Source: Ophiothrix spiculata (lineage: Eukaryota; Echinodermata; Ophiuroidea; Amphilepidida; Ophiotrichidae). Taken from it: a stretch of 31,240 nt of DNA. The notes under the pieces were generated by a model. It was not told where the DNA came from. It saw only the letters and a program-made list of their open reading frames with translations, and searched no databases. The stretch lies in NCBI GenBank assembly GCA_000969725.1, contig JXSR01S029467.1; one strand, given 5' to 3'. The stretch's first letter is position 1. Each line of letters begins with the position of its first letter. The translations under genes were made by a program, and so were the position numbers. Below are positions 1-8,697 of the stretch, in pieces.

Positions 1-530
1 CCTGACTTACAGTGTATTTATTCTTGCTTTGCTTTTAGCTCGAACCCGAAAGGTTATTTCTGACCTTGATCCTTGTTTTGGGTCGTAACAGTATTCATCA
101 ATTTTCGCGCCACAAGTTGATTAACAGGTTGAATAAAAACAACTCATTCGGGAATGCATGGAATGCAGGTTTCCCTAATTTGCATAATATATATACTGAG
201 AGGGTTCAATTATTATTCATTAAAAACTGTATCAAATTTGGTTTAATATAAAGTCTGATCATGATCACTTAAAAAATGCACATTAAAATATCACAAAACG
301 TGTATGCTTATTATTTTGTTGAACTTTGAAATAATGCATTTCTGACATAGGTATCTACTTTTGTTGATAACTCATAAAATAATAACATTGTGATATCAAC
401 ATTTTACAAGTATCTAGAAGAGGGTTGTAATATAGTTTGTACAAGGTTTCGTTTCTCTAACTATTATAGTTCAAGCACACGGTCATTTTTCTACATGTAA
501 CCATATTTTGGGACACCTGGGTATATACTG
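1..530. other. AT-rich intergenic DNA outside the inverted duplication
   Basis: No gene is recognisable; the only open frame (66-251) has no familiar motif and is likely chance. At 504-526 the sequence reads tattttgggacacctgggta, which resembles a degenerate copy of the TGGGACACCCTGTA end carried by the mariner-type foldbacks at 4124 and 8278. It sits where visible homology between the two inverted arms stops, so a decayed element may lie to its left, but no partner end is visible. Confidence 0.35.
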
Positions 531-666
531 CATGCAAATAAAAACAAGATATATGCTGTCATACAAATGTACCTCCAATCGCTGTGTTATACATGTATAA
601 ACAGAGGCTAATAGTCGCAAAAGATCCGAAAATTCGTAGATTTTTCTCTAATCACAAACAATAAAT

Positions 667-678
667 AAACCTATGATA
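667..678. repeat. Target-site duplication, left copy
   Basis: AAACCTATGATA is repeated exactly at 1504-1515 and brackets the rearranged LINE between them. Its last bases overlap the start of the 8-bp tail repeat, so the exact boundary is uncertain by a few bases. Confidence 0.8.
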
Positions 679-967
679 CCTTGATACCTTGATGCCTCCA
701 TCACTGCTGATGATTGGCTACCACTTCTGCGCATCTTCTAACTATTGTTCGCCATCTTGTTCTATCTTGTGCTAGTCGTTTGGCCTGTGTGTATCCTAGT
801 CCCGTCCATTCTCTGATGTTATCAAACCAGCACTTTTTCTGTCTTCCTCTTCTTCTCTTTCCTTCCACTTTTCCCTCGATGATTTGCAGAGCGATCTGAC
901 TACCACTACCTCTTAGGATGTGGCTAAGGTAGCTCATCTTCAGGGTTACTACTACTTTTGGTATCAA
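679..967 (-). pseudogene. LINE 3' end: RT C-terminal remnant with 8-bp repeat tail
   Basis: The minus-strand frame encodes the C-terminal end of an endonuclease-reverse-transcriptase polyprotein of a non-LTR retrotransposon. It starts with VVVTLKMSYLSHILRGSGS, continues through a basic GKRRRGRQKK stretch, then WFDNIREWTGL, LAQDRTRWR and a stop near 701. Such a G-R-x-K/R-x-x-W-x-D-N-I-R-E-W-T-G-L block is characteristic of RTE/Jockey-like LINE C-termini. At the 3' end lie copies of an 8-bp unit (TTGATACC on the plus strand, 673-696), a tail typical of several LINE clades that lack poly-A. Its 5' neighbour, 970-1503, is the preceding part of the same element in opposite orientation. The element is dead: there is no RT core or endonuclease in the correct orientation. 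Confidence 0.85.
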
Positions 968-969
968 AG

Positions 970-1503
970 TAGGATATATGCGGACGACACTGCTTTGTTT
1001 GAAAGTTCAGTAGAGACAATTGAGCAGCTCACAAAAAATGTGAATGAAGGGGAAACAACTTAAATCTGAAGCTCAATGTAAAGAAGACAAAAATCCTGGT
1101 AGCTGGAAGAGATGACAAAAGGTACAACATCATGATTGATGGTGAGACTGTGGAACAAGTTGACAGTTTTAAATACCTTGGCTCAACAAAAACAACAACA
1201 GCAAACTGCACCAAAGACATAACATTGTCGATTGCAATTGCCAAGCGTAGAATGATTGAGCTCCTACAAGATCTGTGGAATGACAGGAATCTCTCAATTC
1301 AACTCAAAATGAGGTTAGTGAGAACACTGGTGTGGAGTGCTTTAGTCTATGGAGCTGAAGCATGGACGCTATGTAAAGCAGACGAAAACAGGATTCTTTG
1401 GAGAAGGATGCTAAAAATTAGCTGGAAAAAGAAAAGAACCAATACAAGCATACTGAGTGAGCTGAATATAAAGAAGGAGCTGTTGGGAAAGGTAGTCACC
1501 CTG
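970..1503 (+). pseudogene. Inverted 5' part of the same LINE: RT YADD-to-C-terminal fragment
   Basis: The plus-strand frame begins IYADDTALF (974-1000), the YxDD catalytic motif C of reverse transcriptase. It is broken by a frameshift near 1050, then runs NLKLNVKKTKILVAGRDDKR and, from 1132, DGETVEQVDSFKYLGS (motif E region), RTLVWSALVYGAEAWTL and KKELLGKVVTLK, ending at about 1503. VVTLK is also where the oppositely oriented 3' part begins, so the two pieces are consecutive parts of one element whose 5' portion is flipped. Downstream of 1503 the frame reads into flanking DNA (target-site duplication). Only the C-terminal half of the RT is present and the copy cannot be active. Confidence 0.85.
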
Positions 1504-1515
1504 AAACCTATGATA
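1504..1515. repeat. Target-site duplication, right copy
   Basis: AAACCTATGATA, identical over 12 bases to 667-678. It directly follows the end of LINE homology at the VVTLK codons. Sequence beyond it (1516 onward) matches the right arm of the inverted duplication, as does sequence left of 667. Confidence 0.8.
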
Positions 1516-2280
1516 AATGTTCAAAAAAATGATGACATGTGCTTATTTGCATGTTTCTACGGATCGATTGTTTCTATGAATTAATAATTTAAACATCTAA
1601 ACAGACACAATATTCAATTTCTCTCTATACATGCTATACATACTTCTTGTTTATCATGTTTATATGCTTTATCAACAAACCTAATTTAATGCTCTGAATA
1701 AGTTTTGTTAAGACAAGTCTACAAAGATAATATCATTGATTATCTGTAACTTCAATCTATACTACTCAAACCTGAAGACAAATACAATGTCAGGTTTAAT
1801 TCATAATACAATGCCAAAAAACACAGGAAGCGCATACTCTCACCCTTTTCATGCATCGCGTGTTGTGACAACCTTTCCGGAATGATACTCTGTTATTTCT
1901 ACGTATATATCCATCTCCACTTAACAACTAAAACACATGCAGAGAAGAATAATTATAAGCAACTTTCATTTATTTCAATGTAAGACATTCATGTTTTATG
2001 CCGGATGGGTATGATAAGGTTTATAAATCATTTTTGTTTAAAAGATACGCAGGACTGCAGTTAGTGTTAGTTGAGGGTGACACCGGAAAGCATGTCCGAT
2101 AATAGAAAAATAGACATTGGCTCTGAGAGAAGAGCTTCTTCTTCAACCATATTCAAAATGGCGGTCAAAAACCTATTTAAGGAAAATTTTGCAGCAAATA
2201 TGTGAAAATACTGTTTTTCATGTTTGATGTTTTTTTTTTTTTTTTTTTTTTTTTTCATAGATGCATTATTGCACAAAATA
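1516..2280. other. Non-coding block of the left arm
   Basis: No gene is visible. Most of the stretch (1516-2070) is the diverged reverse complement of 19535-20060; shared landmarks include the ACACGCGATGCAT segment near 1850/19720 and the CAGTTAGTGTTAGTTG segment near 2060/19540. A run of about 30 T lies at 2230-2257. Open frames here are chance products of low-complexity sequence. Confidence 0.6.
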
Positions 2281-2648
2281 TAAGAATTCAAACGAAATCG
2301 TCACATTGTATTTTGTATAACGTTTTATATTCGACCTGCTGTAATCATTGTAACTGTATGCGCATGGTATATATATATTATCAAATATATCTGGGTTTTG
2401 ATTTATGTAATTAAAATCACAAAAGAACATAAACACAATAGTGTATTCTTATTAAACAACCTTGAACGACATCAATTATTAATCATGCAAATATATAATT
2501 AAGTTTCTGAAGGTCATTTTTTGCACATGATGTTGTTCTTTGCTGTATATAAATTGAAGATTGTTGATTTGACTACGTAGCAGGTAGGGCAGTATTCTCG
2601 TTATGATGATAAAATAATAAAGTAATATGAATGTTTTATACTGCGTGT

Positions 2649-2690
2649 ACAGGGTGTTCTCAAAGAACATGATACACGTTGCATTATATA
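2649..2690 (+). mobile_element. Solo terminus of a mariner-type foldback
   Basis: TACAGGGTGTTCTC at 2648-2661 has the same TA plus CAGGGTGT signature as the elements at 2691 and 7681, but diverges after about 10 bases. It is abutted by the next element at 2691, so it may be a remnant into which that element inserted. No partner end was found. Confidence 0.4.
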
Positions 2691-4124
2691 CAGGGTGTCC
2701 CAGAAAGAATTAACTCCTAGCTTTGGCGGGTCATAACTTGAAAAGAAAACAAAGGAATCAATAAGTTTAACTTGAAATATAATGTACTGGTCATAGACTT
2801 TTCTGTGTATGAAAATGGCATGATATGGTTCAATGGTTTTGAAGATATGCTCGATTGCATTACAAGTGGTGTAAAAGGCTTCTGTCCAAGTTTCAATATT
2901 GATGGTCAGAGAGATATTTCCATCAACATCAAATGGCAGAGATTGTCAACAGATTCAGTTTATGCTCGGTATTTGTGACATGAACAACAAGTCACAGGTT
3001 TTCTGAAGGGATTTAATTGCTGTAAGTCCAAACTTATCTATCCAAATAATACGTAAATGTCTACTCTATTAATCTGAATGATAATGATGCTATGCTGCCA
3101 TGACATGCAATGCATCCGTTAACATAGCAAGACCAGATACTAGAAAAAACAAACCCATTCTCTGAACATTACCATTTTAAATAAAAGTTTCGGTCTCTTG
3201 TATTATCTTGTGTAGATGCCGAATGAAGCATTAGCTTTTGTTAGCAATCTGTTCTACCTTGCAACCTTAACCCTGTTTAGGCATATTTTGGCCTGTTTGG
3301 CCTAGCTGGCAAATTCTCCGACATTGTGTTTAACACAATGTTTCATGAAGACCTTATTAACATGCATCCTTATTTTTCTTTCCTGGAAAATCTTGCCAGA
3401 GGTATTCTATGCTCTGGTTTTCAGCAAATCTGAGAAAAATTTCTCTTTAATGTGCTCTTGAGCTGCACAGCAAAATGATACTGCCAAATAAAGACAGTCC
3501 ATGTTCAAACTGCACGATTAACACTTCTTGTAACTCAATATACCTACTGTAGGCACTATGCTTAGCCCTTTTGAAGTGTAATAAGAGTACGTGGTGATTC
3601 ACTGAATACATTTCAACATGTAAAACTAAAAAGAATAAATAAATAAAACACACACATATCATTTCACGCCATTAAACCCCCAACACACACTTTCACATAT
3701 CTGAAATATGTATTTTCTTTAATGCGTGGTAACAGTTGATTTTAGCAGTGGCATTAGAATGCCGCTTAATACCCGTCAATCGATCCTAGAGGTAGTTTTA
3801 TATAACATAGGTGATATATTAACATTCTACATCTCATATTGTACGTATTTCTTTATTATAAAAATAAAATATCAGCTTTAAATTGAGTTTTGAAGGAAAT
3901 ATCTCTCTGACCATCAATATTGAAACTTGGACAGAAGCCTTTTACACCACTTAAACGCAATCGAGCATATCATCAAAACCATTAAACCATATCACGCCAA
4001 TTTCATACACAGAAAAGTCTATGAACAGTACATTATATTCCAAGTTAAATTTCTTGATTTTATTGTTTTCTTTTCAAGTTATGACCCGTCAAAGCTAAGA
4101 GTTAATTCTTTCTGGGACACCCTG
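2691..4124. mobile_element. Non-autonomous Tc1/mariner-ended foldback, about 1.43 kb
   Basis: The element starts CAGGGTGTCCCAGAAAG and ends CTTTCTGGGACACCCTG, with TA on both outer sides (2689-2690 and 4125-4126), the target duplication of Tc1/mariner elements. The terminal inverted repeats are unusually long: about 236 bp (2691-2926) against about 232 bp (3893-4124), near-identical by eye. The interior (2927-3892) shows no transposase-like frame, so the copy is non-autonomous. Small frames inside the arms (2772-2978 and 3927-4175) are mirror readings of the repeat and are not genes. The element is absent from the equivalent place in the right arm. Confidence 0.85.
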
Positions 4125-4307
4125 TACAAAGCAAAGCTTTCCAACATATGTTTGATAAGGCACAACCTAGAATAAAAAACACTTTAATTTGTGTTTTGCA
4201 TTAAGAAAATTGATTAAACTTCTTTTGATAAGTGCTGATGACCCTATTTACTAAAAAGATGACATGAAATTATTGTTGTCACATTTGAAAGGCAAATTAA
4301 AAAGTTA

Positions 4308-4570
4308 TTATTCTGCAGAAATAGTCAAGGCTTTTACTACCATAGAGTAGAACAGATTCCACAGTCGCTGTGTACAAACGTAGCTTGAAGGTCCTTCAGA
4401 GGGCTGACTTCCAGATTTAAGTAAGCTTATTACAGGCTCGTCATGCTGCTCCATTCCTGGACTTAATGTCCTTTTCTGTACTTTCCATTCAGGCTCCAAG
4501 GTACTTGAAGTAGTTTACTTCCTCAAGCTCGGTAATGGTTCCTATATTGTTGATGTTGAAGGCCAAGAAT
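4308..4570 (-). pseudogene. Degenerate LINE reverse-transcriptase fragment
   Basis: The minus strand reads ITELEEVNYFKYLGA, stop, MESTEKDIKSRNGAA, stop, RACNKLT, stop, IWKSAL, then FKLRLYTATVESVLLYGS. This is the part of a non-LTR RT just after the catalytic core: the FKYLG motif E region and the TVESVLLYG helix. At least four in-frame stops interrupt it, several at positions where related proteins carry Trp (TGG to TGA). Its sequence differs from that of the LINE at 970-1503, so it is a separate and older insertion. No counterpart is seen in the right arm. Only about 85 codons are recognisable and element boundaries were not found. Confidence 0.7.
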
Positions 4571-5059
4571 TCAGAATTTTCTTTAGAGATTTGTTATTTA
4601 AAAGTACAAGTTACCATCTATGCTTTTTTTCAGAGAATTTTCTTTAGATAGATTTGTCACTAACAAGTACACTATCCACACATACAAACATTATTACAAA
4701 ATAACTATGAGCATGACGGCGTTAGTAAGTCCGGGAACCTGAATATTTCAATAATTTAGACTTGCGTTGTGAAAATAGGGAAAAAAATGAAAATAGTGCT
4801 TCCCTTGCTTCTGATTTTTCAAAAATATCCTATATTGCTCTGATGATATGCTTGGTAATATTAAAAGTGAAGAAAACATTTTGTCAAAGAAACATGGTAT
4901 CAGTTGAACAGGGTTAATAATATACTACAAGTTTAAACCCGACATGCATTCTATATAGAACACTCCTCAAAAAGAGGTTTCTTATTTTCCATTTCCTAAA
5001 TTTACTAAACAAAAAGTCAATATTCCATAATTCGCTCCTTCACTACATATATTAAATTA

Positions 5060-5240
5060 TTCATTTGCTTGTTCATTCATTTATTCATTCATTCATTCAT
5101 TTTTTATTTATTTATTCATTCATTCATTCATTCATTCATTCATTCATTCATTCATTCATTCATTCATTCATTCATTCATTCATTCATTCATTATAAACAA
5201 TCTATTTATTCATCTAATCAATTCTTTCATTCATTCATTA
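5060..5240. repeat. ATTC tetranucleotide microsatellite (left arm)
   Basis: The core at about 5115-5192 is an uninterrupted run of roughly 19 ATTC units, flanked by degenerate ATTC/ATTT units. It mirrors the GAAT tract at 16450-16720 in the right arm and lies at the same distance order from the GPCR 3' end. Confidence 0.9.
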
Positions 5241-5760
5241 ATTAATTTAGTTCGTTTTTGAATTCGATCATCGATTCCCGTATCATACTAATTATTCGGA
5301 CTTCTTGTACATACCTTCATTAAATCGAAAACAGTTCAGAAGTCTTGTTCACCATGTTTACGATTCGTAGAATGTTACGAATGTTATACATTTTCTGCTA
5401 ATGTCTGACTTAAGACAACTACTAATTACAAACTTCATTCGTGTTAAAACAAAACTTGCATTTATCATGTTTGCTGTTCAGCTCTTTGACAATTTACTTG
5501 CACATTCTCCTCAACAAATGATAGAATATCAGAATGTAATATGATCCAAACGTCACTCTGGATTTGTAAGAGATATCCTACTACATTTTGTAATTTTATA
5601 GGGCTAGTGATTTACAGATCCGCTCTAAAATGTCTTATTTCATATGTGCAGTGAGAACTTGTATGCTGTGGAGTGATGTTTCATTTGTTAGCTTTCCATA
5701 ATGCCTTGATAACTGTCCTTTATCTATTCTATAGAAATAAATGTTCCAGCGTCTCTAACA
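5240..5760. other. 3' flank of the GPCR pseudogene
   Basis: This is the reverse complement of the sequence downstream of the intact GPCR (16174-16440). About 230 bp (roughly 5370-5590) have no counterpart on the right. The join there (AAAATGTA to GAATCGT, near 16345) suggests a deletion in the right arm or an insertion here. The AATAAA signal present at 16206-16216 is altered in this copy. Confidence 0.65.
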
Positions 5761-6398
5761 CTACATTTTTGAATCAACAGATATGACACTTGCCTTAAAT
5801 TGTAATCGCAAACGTGTTTTTTTTTTGTTATTTTTATTACAAGTCGCAGGCACAAAAACGTATTTAAAGGCTTCTCTGTATCTTACACCCAGGGCAGTAA
5901 AAATAAACGGATTAATCGCACTATTAAGATATGACATAGAACGGGAAATGTACAACATTACTATTATCAAATCCGACGAGGCTATTGATTTCCCGAGTAT
6001 TTCTGCAATCATGTAGAACAGTGACATTAACTCAAATGGAGCTAGACAAACAAAAAATACCACTCCATTAATGACGAGCATTTTTTCCTTGTCCTAGCAT
6101 CACGTCCTTTCCTCGCTGACATTTTATCTTGCGTGTTTTTCATTGATTTATGAAGTCCTCTGATGATTCTGCCGTATAGAATAACGTTAACGACGAGCGA
6201 AATAAAGAACGGAATAGTTTGTGACCCATTTGTGTACAGATCATGCCACCTTTTAATCGGTTTACATAATATTCTCACAATTAACCAAGTATTATACGGT
6301 TTCTCCTCTGGCCATGCAAAAATTGGACAATTATCATAATTCTTGTCTACAAATAGGTGGTTGTGTTTGGACAAAATTGTCTTCCTGATATTAAACAT
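5761..6398 (-). pseudogene. 5'-truncated, frameshifted GPCR copy
   Basis: The minus strand encodes the C-terminal half of the GPCR at 15001-16173, from WPEE (W204 of the intact protein) through TM5, ICL3, TM6, TM7 and the identical C-terminal DSKM. Protein identity is around 90 percent in both pieces. A 10-bp deletion (the bases coding the end of N280 to A283) at about 6081-6086 splits it into two frames: residues up to DARTR lie in the frame beginning at 6398, and MLVINGV to the stop at 5761-5763 lie in another. Upstream of W204 the sequence (6316-6398, MFNIRKTIL...NCPIFA) is unlike the intact gene and lacks TM1-TM4. An acceptor-like TTTTATTTTAG precedes the ATG codon, so a decayed exon is possible, but the frameshift would still disable it. 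Confidence 0.85.
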
Positions 6399-6399
6399 A

Positions 6400-7678
6400 T
6401 TCTAAAATAAAATGGTCAATCACATAGTTCGGAATTCATACAAATCTGAAAAAGTGTCTATAGAAACACTTGATTTAAGTATCAAAACGAACTGTAAAGC
6501 CTAGTTTAAGAGGTTTTCGTGCCTGCTTGAATATATATGAGCTAAATGTCAATGTGTGTGTGTAGGTCAGCGGTGTGAAATATCAACGTTCACCTACCAG
6601 GTAATGGGTAAGTGAAGTATCTACTTTGTGAACACAACGTACACTACTGTATTTCAATTTTGATGAACATCATTTGGACACTAACAAGTTTTTGCATAGA
6701 CTAAATTCATACGAGTCTAATTTAATCAATATAGCAATAAGCCTCAAGACATTTAGCATATTTAAACTGTCATTATTATATCTATATGTTTTATATATGT
6801 TTGTCATATTTAATGAATTCTTCTTTTTAAGGTAGAGCATCAGCTATAAAAAAAAATTATAAGCGAAACCGCACATCCGTAATAATATTTCTTTAGAGGG
6901 GTCAGGGATTTTCAAAACTACACATTTAGAAAGGAATATGTCGTTTGATCAATTCTAAACACAATAATGTTTTTTTTTTCCATTTATAATCATAATTCTA
7001 AATTTTGGAAACCTTTAAAAGACACGTTGCAAGTTCCTATTGAATGAAAGCGAAAGTAAACATTTTCCGAAAAATGTCCAACTAATTAAAAATCATTTAG
7101 GTTATGTAACTCCTCGTAGAGCCTTACTCAAGCCTTCAGTAAAATTCAAAGAAAAACTGTTTACATCAAAATATTTGCGTTTTCTCTGAATTCAAGTTTA
7201 ACAATCAAAGGACTTTCATTGTTAAGGTCTTTAATTACGTTTTACAATTTTAAAAATACATGATTTACAATGGCTTAAACAAGAATCGTTTTATTTTTTC
7301 CAGCAATTTCAAGTTTTGTATATCATTTTCCCTAAGGGGATTGATTTACTTATACAAATGAGGTCGCATCTATACTGAACATTTTTCAAATGACTTGGAT
7401 TTTTCTTTCCAAGAATTGTAGTTTAGCATTGTCTCCAGAGAATTTTGTTGCTTAAACTTAGAAGAAGTACTTGTTAGTCCTAGGGGAAATTCCATCTACA
7501 AAATACAAACGTTGACTAGCAGATGCAGATGATATATATACTATTGCTTGCAGCAGCGTATTAAATGTGCAAACATCTTGCTATTAAAAAGGAGGACAAA
7601 TATTCTTTGCTAAGTTTTATCAAATAAAATCACATGTTTAAGATAATTACAATTACCCTTTTTGTTTGATCTTATGAG
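6400..7678. other. AT-rich spacer with an old duplicated block
   Basis: No gene is recognised. Two parts have diverged same-orientation relatives further right. The part at 6700-6960 shares TTTTTAAGGTARAGCATCAG and its neighbourhood with 27090-27340. The part at about 7470-7540 (TTGTTAGTCCTA, GGAAAT, GCAGAT in order) resembles 26380-26450. A GTGTGTGTGT run lies at 6553-6563. Confidence 0.45.
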
Positions 7679-7680
7679 TA

Positions 7681-8278
7681 CAGGGTGTGCCAGAAAAATT
7701 AACTTACAATATTTCCGTGTAATTTTCATAGGTTTAACAGAAAGCCCATGAGTTGAACTTTCAGATACCGTTTGTTTCATATCAATCAGTAGTGTACAGC
7801 AAACGTTATGTTTTATCAAATAGTTGGGCGGATTTTTATCTGGTCCAACTTCATGATTATTGGCCGTAAAATAGGGGTGTATCTAAATGGAATAAAAATG
7901 GGTCACCTTGGAAAAATTATCATATCTGTCTTATTTTTACATCAAATGTGTTCATTTTTTCAGTATAGATAAAACAGAGCATGCATATAGTACATTAGTA
8001 AACAATGTCACGGTTGAGGGAGCAGATCAATGAAAATACTCAATAGAACATTATTTAAGGGGAACTTACAAAATCGTGAAATTGGACCAGAAAATTTTAC
8101 ATCCAAATATTTGACAAAGCATAACTTTAGTTGTACACTACTTATTAAAATGAAACAAACGGTATCTCAAAGATCAATTTATGGGCTGTAAAATGCATTC
8201 TTTACATACTTTCTGAATATCTGTTAAATTAAAGAAAATTACACGCAAAGAATGTAAGGTTTTTTATGGGACACCCTG
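7681..8278. mobile_element. Mariner-ended foldback MITE, 598 bp
   Basis: It begins CAGGGTGTGCCAGAAAA and ends TTATGGGACACCCTG, flanked by TA at 7679-7680 and 8279-8280. Arms of about 185-200 bp (7681-7870 and 8085-8278) are imperfect inverted repeats, sharing for example ATACCGTTTGTTTCAT and AGTAGTGTACA. The centre of roughly 200 bp carries no coding frame. It shares the terminal octamer and TA target with 2691-4124 but not its internal arms, so the two belong to different families using the same kind of end. Confidence 0.85.
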
Positions 8279-8683
8279 TATTAACCACAAAACTAACTAC
8301 CACACTAACACTTTGTTTGATTTTTTATAGATTATTTCACTTCCAAAAAAAAAAATCAACATAAACATATAAACACATTTTTTAAAACTTGTCCTGTCGC
8401 AAGCATCGATGGTATCATCTAATATAAAAACCATTTGCATGATTTCTCTTTGTGAGTACGTATATTCCTGGTATATAATTGATAATTATTTCACCAATGT
8501 TACAACATCAAAACATTACCGCTACATGCAAATGTCCTATTCGTAATGTAACAGTAAAAGCACGCAAAAAAGCACAATATATCTCTATATAATGTGAAAA
8601 TAGAATTTATTGTAATACAATTCAACTGGCAGTTGTTGGTAAAGATTTTGCCTGAAGTCGAACCTCCTGTAAAAGAGTTTGAC

Positions 8684-8697
8684 ACCCCCCCCCCCCT
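8684..8697. repeat. Poly-C tract
   Basis: A run of about 13-14 C just left of the composite foldback. A comparable G run lies at 19337-19350. Tract lengths are often unreliable in assemblies. Confidence 0.9.

Larger units (their letters stand above)
530..6315. repeat. Left arm of a large inverted duplication
   Basis: Read as reverse complement, this segment follows 15609-20215 in order. Matching blocks, by eye: 531-666 with 20070-20215; 1516-2070 with 19535-20060; 2280-2549 with 18400-18668; 4640-4760 with 17640-17790 plus 18241-18340; 4840-5010 with 17460-17640; 5060-5350 with 16370-16720; 5590-6315 with 15609-16340. Blocks are separated by insertions private to one arm. The GPCR-coding block is roughly 90 percent identical at protein level; non-coding blocks are more diverged. 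The inner breakpoint falls inside GPCR coding sequence, near the codon for W204 of the intact copy. The divergence and private insertions argue for a real, old duplication rather than an assembly fold. Confidence 0.9.

Noticed and set aside
2067-2291. 74-codon minus-strand frame with a poly-Lys run
   Set aside because: The Lys run is the poly-T tract translated; nothing else supports a gene.
6042-6398. An independent functional short receptor
   Set aside because: It has only TM5 and part of ICL3 before the 10-bp deletion shifts the frame into an early stop.
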